Origin: an uncultured Lysobacteraceae bacterium
Lineage (GTDB): Bacteria > Pseudomonadota > Gammaproteobacteria > Xanthomonadales > Rhodanobacteraceae
Assembly (NCBI GenBank): GCA_946482585.1
Contig: CAMLSI010000138.1
Span: 1 to 11,176 of the forward strand
Reading direction: 5' to 3'
DNA: 11,176 bases
Shown: piece by piece, positions 1 to 7,163 of the stretch
Layout: every line of letters starts with the position of its first letter
Position numbering within the stretch: position 1 is the stretch's first letter
Notes under the pieces: generated by a model
The model's database searches: none
What the model saw: the letters and a program-made list of their open reading frames with translations, nothing else
Told to the model about the DNA's origin: nothing
Program-made: the position numbers and the translations under genes

Positions 1-2218
1 CCTCGGCGCGCCGCGCCGCATCGGGCGCGAGCATCTCGGCCAGGTTGTAGCTGGCGCGCAGGCTGTTCGGATGCGTCGCGCCGATCGTCGCGCGGAAGAT
101 CGCGACCGCGTCGCGATAGGACGCGATGGCCTCGTCGCGGCGCGAGAGGCCAGCCTGGACGTTGCCGAGCACCATCGCAGCGCGTGCCGCGAACGGACTC
201 TGCGCGCCGTAGGCGGCGACCGCATCGGTATGTACGGTCGCGGCATCGCGCAGAGCTTCCTCATGCCGTCCGAGCTGGCGCAGTGCGATGACGCGCTGCA
301 GCCGCGCCAGCGTCACGCGCGGATGGTCCGCGCCGATACGTCCGCGCTGCCAGGCCAGCGTCGCGTCGAGCACGGCGAGACCATCCTCAGCCTTGCGATT
401 CTGGCCCAACAGTTCCGCCAGACGCAGTCTTGCCAGGTTGGCCCATTCGTCCTCGGCACCGCGCGCGTCCATCGCCACGATCGCCGCACGCAGACTCTGC
501 TCGGCCGCGTCGACGTTCCCGGCGTGCGCGAGCACGCTGGACTGCACGACGCGCCACTCCGGCGTCGTCGGGACGCCGAGGGCCGATGCCGCTTGCAGTG
601 CCTCGTCCGCGCGTCCGAACTCACCCGCGGCGAACAGCGCCCGCGCGCGCAGCACATGCAGGTCGTGGCGCTCCCGCGCGGTCAGGTCGCCGCGTTGCGC
701 AGCGTTCGCGGCGCGATCGAACAGAGCGGCCGCCTCGGTCGACAGCCCCAGCGACAGCTGCACTTCGGCGAGGCTGCCGGCGAGACTCGCATAGAGCTCG
801 GGCTGGGCCTCGAAGCGCTGCTCCAGCGCCGGCCGCGCGGCGTCGAGCACGGCGCGGACGGTGACGGCTTCGCCGGCGACGCGCGCCGGGTCGGCCGCGA
901 GAAAGGCTTCGCGCAGCAACGCCAGCGCCTGCTGCGCGCGGTCGCGCTCGCGCGCCGCCGCGACGTTGCGCGCGAACACGGCGGCGAGCACGGCGCCCAG
1001 CGCCAGCGCGAGCAGTGCGGCGAGCGTGCAGCTCACGCGATGCCGCGCGATGAATTTACGCAGCCGGTAGAAACGCTGGCCGTCGGCGGCCCGGATCGGC
1101 CGCCGCGCGAGAAAGCTCGCGACATCGTCGTCGAGCTGTTCGACCGTCGCGTAGCGCGCCGCCGGCTCCTTGCGCAGGCAAGTCTGCACGATGCGTTCGA
1201 GGTCGCCGCCGAGGCCGCGCTGCAGCGCGGCGACGTCACCGAAGCCGCGCGCAGCGGCGGCGGCCGCGTCGGCACCGCGCCGCGCCATCGGCGGCGGCGG
1301 CACGTGCAGGATCTGCGTTTCGAGCGCGGCGGCATTGACGCCCTCCAGCGCGAACGGAGGCAGGCCGCAGAGCAGTTCGTAGAGCACGCCGCCGAGGGCG
1401 TAGACGTCGCAGGCCACGCTGATCGCATCGCCGCGCAGCTGTTCCGGCGCGGCGTTGCTGAAGCTCAGGTAGCGCTCACGCGTCGCCGTCGCTTCCGCGC
1501 TGCCGTCGAGCGCCTTCGCGATGCCGAAGTCGAGCAGGCGGATCCGCCCTTCGCCGTCGACGAGCACGTTACCGGCCTTGATGTCGCGATGCACGACGAG
1601 ATGCCGGTGCGCGTAGGCGACCGCAGCCAGTACCTGGCGGAACAGCCGGAGGCGTTCATCGAGCCGCAGGCGGCGGCGGTCGGCGAAGCTGAGCAGGTCT
1701 TCGCCGTCGACGAACTCCATGACCGCGTAAGGCGTGCCGTCTGCCAGCGCGCCGGCATCGATCAGGCGACAGATGCCCGGATGGTCGAGCGCCGCGAGCA
1801 ATTGCCTTTCCGCCGAAAAACGCCGCAGCAGCGAAGGCTCGACGAGTTCCTGGCGCAGCAGCTTGATCGCGACGGACTGGCGGAAATCCTCGGTCACGCG
1901 CTCGGCGCGGAACACACGTCCCATGCCGCCGACGCCGACCTGCGCGAGCAGCGTGTAGGGACCGATGCGCGCGCCCTCGCCGAGCAGCCCCGGCAGGGCT
2001 TCTGCGGCGAGGCTCGGCAGGCCGCCGAACTGCGCCGCGGTATCGCTGACGGCGAGACGCTGCTCCTGACGCAGGAGCTCGCGCAGGCTCGCCGCGGTTG
2101 CCGGGTCGTCCGCGCACGCCGTGGCGACGAACGCCTCCCGCTGCGCGGCCGGCAGCTCCATCGCCTCGTCGAACAGCTGCTGCAGGCGCGCGAAGGCGCG
2201 CTGCCTGGTGTCCATCAT
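1..2218 (-). CDS. Ser/Thr protein kinase with transmembrane segment and TPR-like C-terminus (partial, C-term cut by window)
   Basis: The visible 739 residues form a Hanks-type kinase that transfers phosphate from ATP to Ser/Thr. An N-terminal helical segment (about 1-80) precedes the kinase domain (about 86-365). The glycine loop is G95-V-G-G-M-G100, the ATP-binding lysine is K119 in VAIK, the catalytic loop is HRDIKAGN with D212, and the DFG aspartate is D230. An APE motif is also present, so all key catalytic residues are intact. One hydrophobic helix at about 395-416 should place the kinase in the cytoplasm and the C-terminal helical repeats in the periplasm. The tail shows TPR-like pieces such as HEEALRDA and RDEAIASYRDAVAIF and runs off the left edge. 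Two start codons lie in tandem (2218 and 2215). Either one overlaps the upstream sigma gene stop (ATGA or TGATG), so translation is probably coupled. A GGGGCGGA stretch sits just upstream. The substrate is unknown; the co-transcribed sigma factor is the obvious candidate. Confidence 0.93.
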   Translation of the reverse strand, partial: MMDTRQRAFARLQQLFDEAMELPAAQREAFVATACADDPATAASLRELLRQEQRLAVSDTAAQFGGLPSLAAEALPGLLGEGARIGPYTLLAQVGVGGMGRVFRAERVTEDFRQSVAIKLLRQELVEPSLLRRFSAERQLLAALDHPGICRLIDAGALADGTPYAVMEFVDGEDLLSFADRRRLRLDERLRLFRQVLAAVAYAHRHLVVHRDIKAGNVLVDGEGRIRLLDFGIAKALDGSAEATATRERYLSFSNAAPEQLRGDAISVACDVYALGGVLYELLCGLPPFALEGVNAAALETQILHVPPPPMARRGADAAAAAARGFGDVAALQRGLGGDLERIVQTCLRKEPAARYATVEQLDDDVASFLARRPIRAADGQRFYRLRKFIARHRVSCTLAALLALALGAVLAAVFARNVAAARERDRAQQALALLREAFLAADPARVAGEAVTVRAVLDAARPALEQRFEAQPELYASLAGSLAEVQLSLGLSTEAAALFDRAANAAQRGDLTARERHDLHVLRARALFAAGEFGRADEALQAASALGVPTTPEWRVVQSSVLAHAGNVDAAEQSLRAAIVAMDARGAEDEWANLARLRLAELLGQNRKAEDGLAVLDATLAWQRGRIGADHPRVTLARLQRVIALRQLGRHEEALRDAATVHTDAVAAYGAQSPFAARAAMVLGNVQAGLSRRDEAIASYRDAVAIFRATIGATHPNSLRASYNLAEMLAPDAARRAE

Positions 2219-2808
2219 TCCGCCCCGGGAGCCCCGGTTTCGAGCTGCGCCGCCATCCAGACACGCGCGAACCGCCACTGCCGCCCGACCGTCGCGGTCG
2301 ACGAACCGCAAACCGCGGCAATCTGTTCGACGCTGAGGCCCGAGAACAGGCGCAGTTCCACCACGCGCGCCGAGGCCGGGTCCTTCTCCGCGAGCTGCAT
2401 CAGCGCCTGGTCGACCGCGAGCCAATCGACGATGTCTCCGGGGCCTGCGATCGCATCGGAATCGGGATGGTCCAGCGCGACGAAACGCACGTCTCCGCCG
2501 TGTTTTTCGGCCGTACGCTGGCGAATGTGATCGATCAGCACCCGCCGCAGCACGGTCGCCGCGATCGCGTAGAAATGCTCACGGTTCTGCCAGTCGACAC
2601 CGCGCTGGTCAGCGATGCGTTCGTAGGCGTCGCTGACGAGCTCGGTCGGCCGCAAAGTCAGCACCCCGCCGCGGCCGAACACCTGGCCGCGCGCGATGTC
2701 GCGCAGTACGGGGTAGATCAGGCTCGCGAGCTGGTTCTCGACGCTGCGGTCGCCGTCTTTCCACCGCGCAAGCAGCGCCGTGATCGCTGGAGCCGGAGTA
2801 ACACCCAT
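2215..2808 (-). CDS. ECF-type RNA polymerase sigma factor (TIGR02999 / PF07638-like)
   Basis: This 197-residue protein should bind core RNA polymerase and direct it to specific promoters. Region 2 covers about residues 10-100 (LLARWKDGD, RPTELVSDAYERI, REHFYAIAATVLRRVLIDHIR). Region 4 covers about 135-190, with the helix-turn-helix in LSVEQIAAVCGSSTATVGRQW. These match the sigma family often found next to Ser/Thr kinases. The DAED-type acidic motif of region 2.2 seen in ordinary ECF factors is not obvious. Its place is taken by R53-P-T55-E-L-V, which provides a possible phospho-acceptor. The frame is open upstream to 3054, but I chose the ATG at 2808. It gives the usual family length and has AGGGGGGA about 10 nt upstream, while the upstream extension is arginine-rich and unlike any domain. 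The stop overlaps the kinase start by 4 nt. No anti-sigma gene is visible, which fits control by the kinase. Confidence 0.92.
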   Translation of the reverse strand: MGVTPAPAITALLARWKDGDRSVENQLASLIYPVLRDIARGQVFGRGGVLTLRPTELVSDAYERIADQRGVDWQNREHFYAIAATVLRRVLIDHIRQRTAEKHGGDVRFVALDHPDSDAIAGPGDIVDWLAVDQALMQLAEKDPASARVVELRLFSGLSVEQIAAVCGSSTATVGRQWRFARVWMAAQLETGAPGAE

Positions 2809-2914
2809 GCCTGCGCCATCCCCCCTGTAAAGCGCGCCGCAGCGGACCGGTCGCGACAGATATCGCATCGCGACGTCCTGTCGTGTGCGCCCCCGGATGG
2901 CTTGCGGACGGCGC

Positions 2915-2943
2915 ATCCTAAGCCCGAAGGCTGGCGCCGTCAC
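2915..2943 (-). promoter_or_regulatory. Candidate sigma70-like promoter for the sigma/kinase operon
   Basis: Read on the minus strand, GTGACG (-35, 2943-2938) is followed after 17 nt by TAGGAT (-10, 2920-2915). Each box matches the consensus at four of six positions. A start near 2907 would give a leader of about 100 nt before the ATG at 2808. The match is modest, and the operon could instead be read by its own ECF factor. Confidence 0.25.
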
Positions 2944-3146
2944 GCGCCGGGCGTCGGCGCGGACCCGCAACGCCGCGTTCCGCGTCGCCGGCCGGCGCCG
3001 GGCGTCGGGCGCCGATGGCGGACTCCCGCTCCCCCGCCTTTCGTCGCGACACACCCGGGCTGCTGCCGGGCACGCCGGTCATCGCACGGAAGACCGGTCG
3101 GCATGGCTGCGCGGTTTCGCGCCGCCGGCCTGAGTACTTTTCCTCT

Positions 3147-3176
3147 TTGTCTACAACGCTGATTCCGCGCTAATGT
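3147..3176 (+). promoter_or_regulatory. Candidate sigma70-like promoter for the amidohydrolase lipoprotein
   Basis: TTGTCT (-35, 3147-3152) is followed after 18 nt by TAATGT (-10, 3171-3176) in a locally AT-richer patch. Transcription from about 3183 would leave a leader of about 100 nt. The placement fits the gene at 3281, but the call rests on two hexamers only. Confidence 0.3.
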
Positions 3177-3270
3177 CGCATCGCGTGCGGCAGCGCCGAT
3201 GCACCGCCCATCGATGCCGGCGGGCGCTCCGGCGCGACCGCCGCCGACGCTGCTCCGCCACCGAACGACA

Positions 3271-3274
3271 GGAG
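3271..3274 (+). promoter_or_regulatory. Ribosome binding site deciding the lipoprotein start
   Basis: GGAG lies six bases before the ATG at 3281. No comparable site precedes the earlier in-frame ATG at 3173, and the later start places the hydrophobic lipoprotein signal at the N-terminus. Confidence 0.7.
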
Positions 3275-3280
3275 TACCGC

Positions 3281-5302
3281 ATGCCCGCGCAACGCCTCGA
3301 GCTCATCGCCGCCGCTCTGTTCGTTCCGTTGCTGCTGAGCGCCTGCGCCACGACCAGACCGCCGCACGGCGGCGGCGCGGGTTCCGCGGCCGCGACGCCG
3401 CCCGACACCATCATCGTCGACACGCGCATCGTGACGCTGGCCGGCTCGCCCGCACCGGCGAGCGCACAGGCGCTCGCGATCACGAACGGCAGGATCACCG
3501 CGCTGGGCACCACCGCGCAGATCCGCGCGCTGGCCGGCCCGAACACGCAGTCCTACACGCCGCCGCCGGGCGCCGCACTGCTGCCGGGCTTCATCGATCC
3601 GCACTCGCACATGTCGGCCGTCGGCTTCTACAGCGATACGACGCATTGGCTCGACGTATCCAGCGTGAACCTGCTGTTCAAGCCGCTGCCGGACGACAAG
3701 GCCTGCACCGATCCGACCGACCCGCAGGCCTGCTTCATTCCCGTACGCAATCAGGACGACGTCGTCGCTCGCCTGCGCAAGGCCGTCGCCGCGGTGGACC
3801 CGGCCAGCGCCACGCCTTACGTACTCGCGTTCAACTACGATCCGTCGCGGCTCGGGCGCAGCAAAGGCTGCAAGGGACTCGCGTTCCAGTGCCCGAACTT
3901 CGAGAACGGCAAGGCGCGCGCACAGCTCGACGCGATCTCGCGCACCGTGCCCATCCTCGTCGGCGCCGAATCGGGCCACATCGCCTACGTGAACACGCCG
4001 GCGCTGAAGCTACTCAACATCTGCAAGACGCCGGGCGCGAAAAAGGACGGCTGCTACACGCCGACGACGAACACGGCCGTCGAAACCGCGCTCGCGATCA
4101 AGGGACAGCTCGACGAAGATCTCGCGCTGTACGCGATCGGTCATTTCCAGGGCAAGGTGCTGGGCGCGAACCATGGACTCGCGCACCAGTTGCTGCTCCA
4201 GGCCGCGCAGATCTACGCGCAGCACGGCTACACGCTCGCGCAGGACGGCGCCGCGGCGCTCGATCTCATGCTGATGTACGTCGCCGCGCTCGACAGCGCC
4301 GAGAAGCGCGCGGCATTCCCGCTCAGCGTCGCACTGATCGCCTACGACGCCGCGAGCGACGACTACGCCAAGACCATCGACGCGGCCAGGCACGTGCGCG
4401 ATCTGCTCGCGGTCGCACGCAATCCGCTGCTCGACGTCGCCGCGGTGAAGACCTTCGCCGACGGCTCCACGCAGGGCTATACCGCGTACATGAATCAGCC
4501 CTACCTGACGCTGTTTCCGCCGTTCAGCGATCGCGCGCTGTTCCCGAAACAGCCCTACCTCGGCCTGCCCGACGTCGACGAATCCGGCATGGCGCAACGG
4601 CTGGGCGCCGCGCACGCCGCGGGCTTCCCGATGCTGATCCACCAGAACGGCGACGCGGCCACGGCCGATGCGGTCGCCGCGCTCGCGACGTCCGCACCGC
4701 CGGCCGGCAAGCGCGACGTCGTGATCCACGCGCCGATGATCGATGCGGACCAGCTGGCCGCGCTGAACCCGCAGCAGGTCGCGATCAGTTTCCTGATGCC
4801 GAACGTGTACTTCTACGGTCTCCCCGAATGCCAGCAGGTGCTCGGCCCGGGCGACAGTCTCAACATGTATCCGATCGCCTCGGCCGCGAAGGCCGGGCTG
4901 AAGACCACGCTGCACACCGACAGCCCGGTCACGCCGCCCGCGCCGCTGTTCGCGATCTGGGTCGCCGCCACGCGCCGTGCGCAGCAGCCGTCGTGGTATC
5001 CGAATCGCGACGCGTCGGCCTGCCCGGCCACCCTGTCTTCGGATGAAGGCCTGGGGCCGCAGGCCGTCAGCATCCTGCAGGGCCTGCAGGCCTACACCGT
5101 CAACGCGGCCTGGCAGTACGGCCAGGAAGCAGACCGCGGCACACTCGAAGTCGGCAAGTTCGCCGACATCGTGATGCTGTCGGCCAATCCGCTCGACTTC
5201 GAAAGCGCGCCCGACCGGCTGCGCGAGGTGCAGATCGTCGGCACCTACAGCCAGGGACGCCAATTCCTGAATCCGGCGCCGGAGCGCAACTGGCCGGATT
5301 GA
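3281..5302 (+). CDS. Amidohydrolase-superfamily lipoprotein, YtcJ/Amidohydro_3 type
   Basis: The 673-residue product is a metal-dependent hydrolase predicted to be lipid-anchored outside the cytoplasm. The N-terminus is a short hydrophobic segment ending in the lipobox L19-S-A-C22. The amidohydrolase core starts at about 43 (DTIIVDTRIVTLAG). It shows the first metal motif H108-S-H110 in GFIDPHSH, a lysine in VKTFADGST (K390, candidate carboxylated ligand), H454 in LIHQNGDA, H483 in VIHAPM and D547 in HTDSP. The C-terminal GTLEVGKFADIVML (about 620-633) is the usual family ending. The substrate cannot be told; relatives cleave C-N or ester bonds. Cysteine pairs (142/151, 197/204, 248/258) sit in segments that look inserted and may form disulfides. 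The ATG at 3281 has GGAG (3271-3274) six bases upstream and gives a proper lipoprotein signal; the 36 in-frame upstream codons are rejected. The gene is divergent from the sigma factor and not in an operon. Confidence 0.9.
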   Translation: MPAQRLELIAAALFVPLLLSACATTRPPHGGGAGSAAATPPDTIIVDTRIVTLAGSPAPASAQALAITNGRITALGTTAQIRALAGPNTQSYTPPPGAALLPGFIDPHSHMSAVGFYSDTTHWLDVSSVNLLFKPLPDDKACTDPTDPQACFIPVRNQDDVVARLRKAVAAVDPASATPYVLAFNYDPSRLGRSKGCKGLAFQCPNFENGKARAQLDAISRTVPILVGAESGHIAYVNTPALKLLNICKTPGAKKDGCYTPTTNTAVETALAIKGQLDEDLALYAIGHFQGKVLGANHGLAHQLLLQAAQIYAQHGYTLAQDGAAALDLMLMYVAALDSAEKRAAFPLSVALIAYDAASDDYAKTIDAARHVRDLLAVARNPLLDVAAVKTFADGSTQGYTAYMNQPYLTLFPPFSDRALFPKQPYLGLPDVDESGMAQRLGAAHAAGFPMLIHQNGDAATADAVAALATSAPPAGKRDVVIHAPMIDADQLAALNPQQVAISFLMPNVYFYGLPECQQVLGPGDSLNMYPIASAAKAGLKTTLHTDSPVTPPAPLFAIWVAATRRAQQPSWYPNRDASACPATLSSDEGLGPQAVSILQGLQAYTVNAAWQYGQEADRGTLEVGKFADIVMLSANPLDFESAPDRLREVQIVGTYSQGRQFLNPAPERNWPD

Positions 5303-5408
5303 CGGGCGGCGATGCGGCACACGGCCGCCATCGCGCGCCGGGATGCCCCGGGCGGGTGCGCGGCGAAGGTCCCCTAATCCGGATCGGGAAGCGCAATCCG
5401 TCGCGGCC

Positions 5409-5700
5409 TCACCAGTGGTCCCAGACACGGCGATAGTGCTCCGTGCCCGGCTCGCGACGTTCACCGGACCGTCGCCGGGCTCACCTTCGTCATCGACATA
5501 GCGACGCCATTCGGGCCGGGCGAACTGTTCCCAGATTCGGCCGCCGAGCGGCGTCAGCTCATACACGCAGCGGATGGGACCACGCCAGCTCGAGCGACCG
5601 GCGCCAGGGCGCCCCGTAGGGGACAACGCCACGCTCCATAGCGGCAAGCGGAGGAACACCGCCTCGCGGAGCAGCCAATACTCGCCGCGATTCAGACGGA
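5409..5700 (-). pseudogene. Broken small gene, frame disrupted near the 3' end
   Basis: On the minus strand one frame reads like real protein from about 5699 to 5475: LNRGEYWLLREAVFLRLPLW, then VYELTPLGGRIWEQFARPEW, then RRYVDDEGEPG. It then changes into an unlike sequence. The neighbouring frame continues sensibly with REPGTEHYRRVWDHW and a TGA at 5409-5411. A one-base insertion or deletion at roughly 5461-5485 would join them. Upstream, the frame is open to a TAG at 5864-5866 but has no ATG, and its first GTG (5659) falls inside the conserved-looking part, so the 5' end seems lost or shifted too. I do not recognise a named family. The YELTPLGG-x-WE and aromatic-rich pattern suggests a small soluble protein of unknown function. 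It could also be a sequencing error in an intact gene. It converges on the lipoprotein gene, with 106 bases between them. Confidence 0.5.
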
Positions 5701-5913
5701 CGGGGCGGACAGCAACACGTTCCGGAACCTGGCCGGGTCCGGATTCGACGGTAACGACAGTTGGATCGACACGCAGGGAGGCAGGGGCCGGAAAGGGCCG
5801 GGTAGTTGCGCGCGGAGACGCCCGAGAAAAAGCGTCGCCCCCGGAATCCGGGGCAGCAGGAGTCTAGCAACGTTCGCCGCCGCCGACGCCCGTGCAGATC
5901 GTCCAGGAATTTA

Positions 5914-5985
5914 TTTCCCGAGCCGTGATCCCTCGCGCCGGCGAACTGCGTACGTGCCGGCAAGCCCGCACCGAGGAAGCTCGCC
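5914..5985 (+). repeat. Conserved leader, copy A, upstream of the first secreted paralogue
   Basis: The segment up to the ATG at 5986 aligns closely with 7102-7163 before the second paralogue. Shared blocks include CCGTGATCCCT, GCGCC, CGTACGT and GCAAGCCCG, and a purine-rich ribosome binding site (GAGGAA here, AGGAAGG in copy B). The duplication therefore included the leader, and its conservation suggests shared expression signals, though no clear -35/-10 pair is visible in it. Confidence 0.65.
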
Positions 5986-6813
5986 ATGAAGACGTCGACC
6001 CTGCTGTCCGCCCTGATGCTTGCGCTGGCCGCGAATGCCGCGGCGGCGCAGACCGCGCCGGGAAGCTCCACCGCTCCGGAATACACCTACCGTATCGACG
6101 GCACGCCGGGCGCCGGTTACCGCGCGACGCTGACGGCGTTCCACGGACCGTTCCACTACCGCGACATACCGCTGACGCCGCAGGGTTGCGGCGCGAGCCC
6201 CGGCACGCCGGTGTCGAGCGCGGCGGAGCTGATCGTGTTCGTGCAGCCGACCGGTCCGATCCACGCCGAATTCCACGTTCCCGCCTCGAGCGGCGGCGCC
6301 TGCGAGTTCGTGACGGTGTTCGACCTCAAGGCCGAAGACCGTCCGCCGTCGACGCAGGAAGTCGATCCGGAAATGCCGGGCCAGGGCCAGAAACCGCGCA
6401 TGAAGGAAGTGCCCGAGATCACCGATCTCAGCGCCGCCGACCCGGTACGCATCGGCCGCACGATGGCGCAATGGGGCGGCGTCGCCGTCATCCCGGCCTC
6501 GCAGGCCGTCCTTCGCCGCAACGGCGTCTGCTACTTCCCGTACAGCTATCTCAGCATCAACGCCGGCCCCGGCCACGCCGAGGGCTCGTCGAACGCGCTG
6601 ACGCTCGGTGCGCCGAACGGTCCGCTGCTCGCGCTCGACGATCTGGCGGCGCAACTGCCGATGTCGGCAGCGACGGTGCAAGGCCGCATCGGTCTGCCGT
6701 CGGGCCTGTCGCTGGTCGTGCTCGAGGTCGACGCGCCGGGCTACGTGCCCGAGACCAATCCGTACAACAACGTCCGCCGCGTGATGGTCGATGTGACGGG
6801 CAGTTGCTACTGA
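5986..6813 (+). CDS. Secreted four-cysteine protein with CARDB-like C-terminus, paralogue 1
   Basis: The 275-residue product starts with a Sec signal peptide (MKTSTLLSALMLALAANA) with a likely cut after A21 before Q22. No lipobox or later membrane helix is present, so it should be periplasmic or exported. The C-terminal half (about 165-272) resembles a CARDB/immunoglobulin-like strand domain, ending in VLEVDAPGYVPETNPYNNV, where the D-x-x-x-x-V-x-E-x-x-x-x-NN pattern is typical. Cysteines 68, 106, 182 and 274 are all kept in the paralogue and could form two disulfides. A proline- and glutamine-rich linker (about 119-140) separates the halves. A purine-rich GAGGAA lies before the ATG. The function is unknown; CARDB-like domains are usually adhesive or structural and no catalytic motif is visible. 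It stands alone in its transcript, with a strong hairpin 16 bases after the stop. Confidence 0.88.
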   Translation: MKTSTLLSALMLALAANAAAAQTAPGSSTAPEYTYRIDGTPGAGYRATLTAFHGPFHYRDIPLTPQGCGASPGTPVSSAAELIVFVQPTGPIHAEFHVPASSGGACEFVTVFDLKAEDRPPSTQEVDPEMPGQGQKPRMKEVPEITDLSAADPVRIGRTMAQWGGVAVIPASQAVLRRNGVCYFPYSYLSINAGPGHAEGSSNALTLGAPNGPLLALDDLAAQLPMSAATVQGRIGLPSGLSLVVLEVDAPGYVPETNPYNNVRRVMVDVTGSCY

Positions 6814-6828
6814 CGAAAGCCGGACGAC

Positions 6829-6855
6829 GGGAACCTCGAAAACGTCGAGGTTCCC
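6829..6855 (+). terminator. Perfect 11-bp hairpin after paralogue 1
   Basis: GGGAACCTCGA (6829-6839) pairs perfectly with TCGAGGTTCCC (6845-6855) around a 5-nt loop. It lies just past the stop at 6813. There is no T-tract behind it, so it is either a weak or Rho-assisted terminator or a stem that protects the mRNA 3' end. Confidence 0.6.
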
Positions 6856-7101
6856 GCAGTGCAGTCGTGCGACACGAAAACGCGATGGAACGACGGTTCT
6901 TCGATGACCGGATCGGCTGAGCCGCCGGCGAATCCCACATCGAGGTGTTCGCTTCCGGCGAACGCCGGGCGAAAGAGAGCATGCTGCGGCGCCGTTCGGA
7001 AAACGGCGCCACCGGCGTTTCCTTCGGCATGAGATTTTTTCCGCGAAAGCGCCGCGATGCGGGGGCGCGCCGGGCTAGGGCCTCGAGAAATGGTTTCGGA
7101 T
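6856..7101. other. Spacer between the two secreted paralogues
   Basis: No gene is supported here. The frame of paralogue 2 is open back to 6945, but that extension lacks a ribosome binding site and would bury the signal peptide. One inverted repeat is present: GGCGCCGTT (6988-6996) pairs with AACGGCGCC (7002-7010) around a 5-nt loop, with a run of six T about 25 bases later (within 7032-7041), too far away for a standard terminator. The rest shows no recognisable element. Confidence 0.5.
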
Positions 7102-7163
7102 CCGTGATCCCTGGCGCCAGCGGACTCCGTACGTCAGAGCAAGCCCGAACGCAGGAAGGTGCC
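7102..7163 (+). repeat. Conserved leader, copy B, upstream of the second secreted paralogue
   Basis: This is the partner of the leader at 5914-5985; from CCGTGATCCCT to the ATG the two copies differ in length by about one base. AGGAAGG just before the ATG at 7164 is a good ribosome binding site and fixes the start. Confidence 0.65.

Larger units (their letters stand above)
2809..3280. other. Divergent intergenic region between the sigma factor and the lipoprotein gene
   Basis: These 472 bases hold no convincing gene. The open frames here (for example + 2885-3133) are arginine- and alanine-rich translations without a ribosome binding site. The region should carry both divergent promoters. In the probable leader of the sigma gene there are two copies of the palindrome TCGCGA (2851-2856 and 2868-2873) and inverted arms CGACAG/CTGTCG (2854-2859 and 2878-2883). 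These could be an operator or an RNA stem, or chance in GC-rich DNA. The stretch just before the lipoprotein gene (about 3130-3175) is noticeably less GC-rich than its surroundings, as expected of a promoter. Confidence 0.6.

Noticed and set aside
71..2530. Long plus-strand open frame (819 aa) opposite the first kinase and the sigma gene
   Set aside because: It is the antisense of clearly recognisable kinase and sigma domains; its translation is rich in Arg, Gln and Ala with no domain, an effect of high GC.
2809..3054. N-terminal extension of the sigma factor to an upstream ATG
   Set aside because: It would add 82 Arg-rich residues unlike the family; the ATG at 2808 has a ribosome binding site and gives normal length.
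3199..5046. Plus-strand open frame (615 aa) shifted against the amidohydrolase
   Set aside because: Arg-rich shadow of the lipoprotein gene with no recognisable motif.
4010..5659. Minus-strand open frame (549 aa) opposite the amidohydrolase
   Set aside because: Only its first 70 or so residues look protein-like, and those belong to the broken gene at 5409-5700; the rest is antisense to the lipoprotein gene.
5892..6920. Plus-strand open frame (342 aa) overlapping paralogue 1
   Set aside because: It is a shifted frame of the secreted protein, with Arg-rich content and no conservation in the second copy.
6945..7163. N-terminal extension of secreted paralogue 2
   Set aside because: It would bury the signal peptide, overlaps the duplicated leader, and lacks a ribosome binding site.
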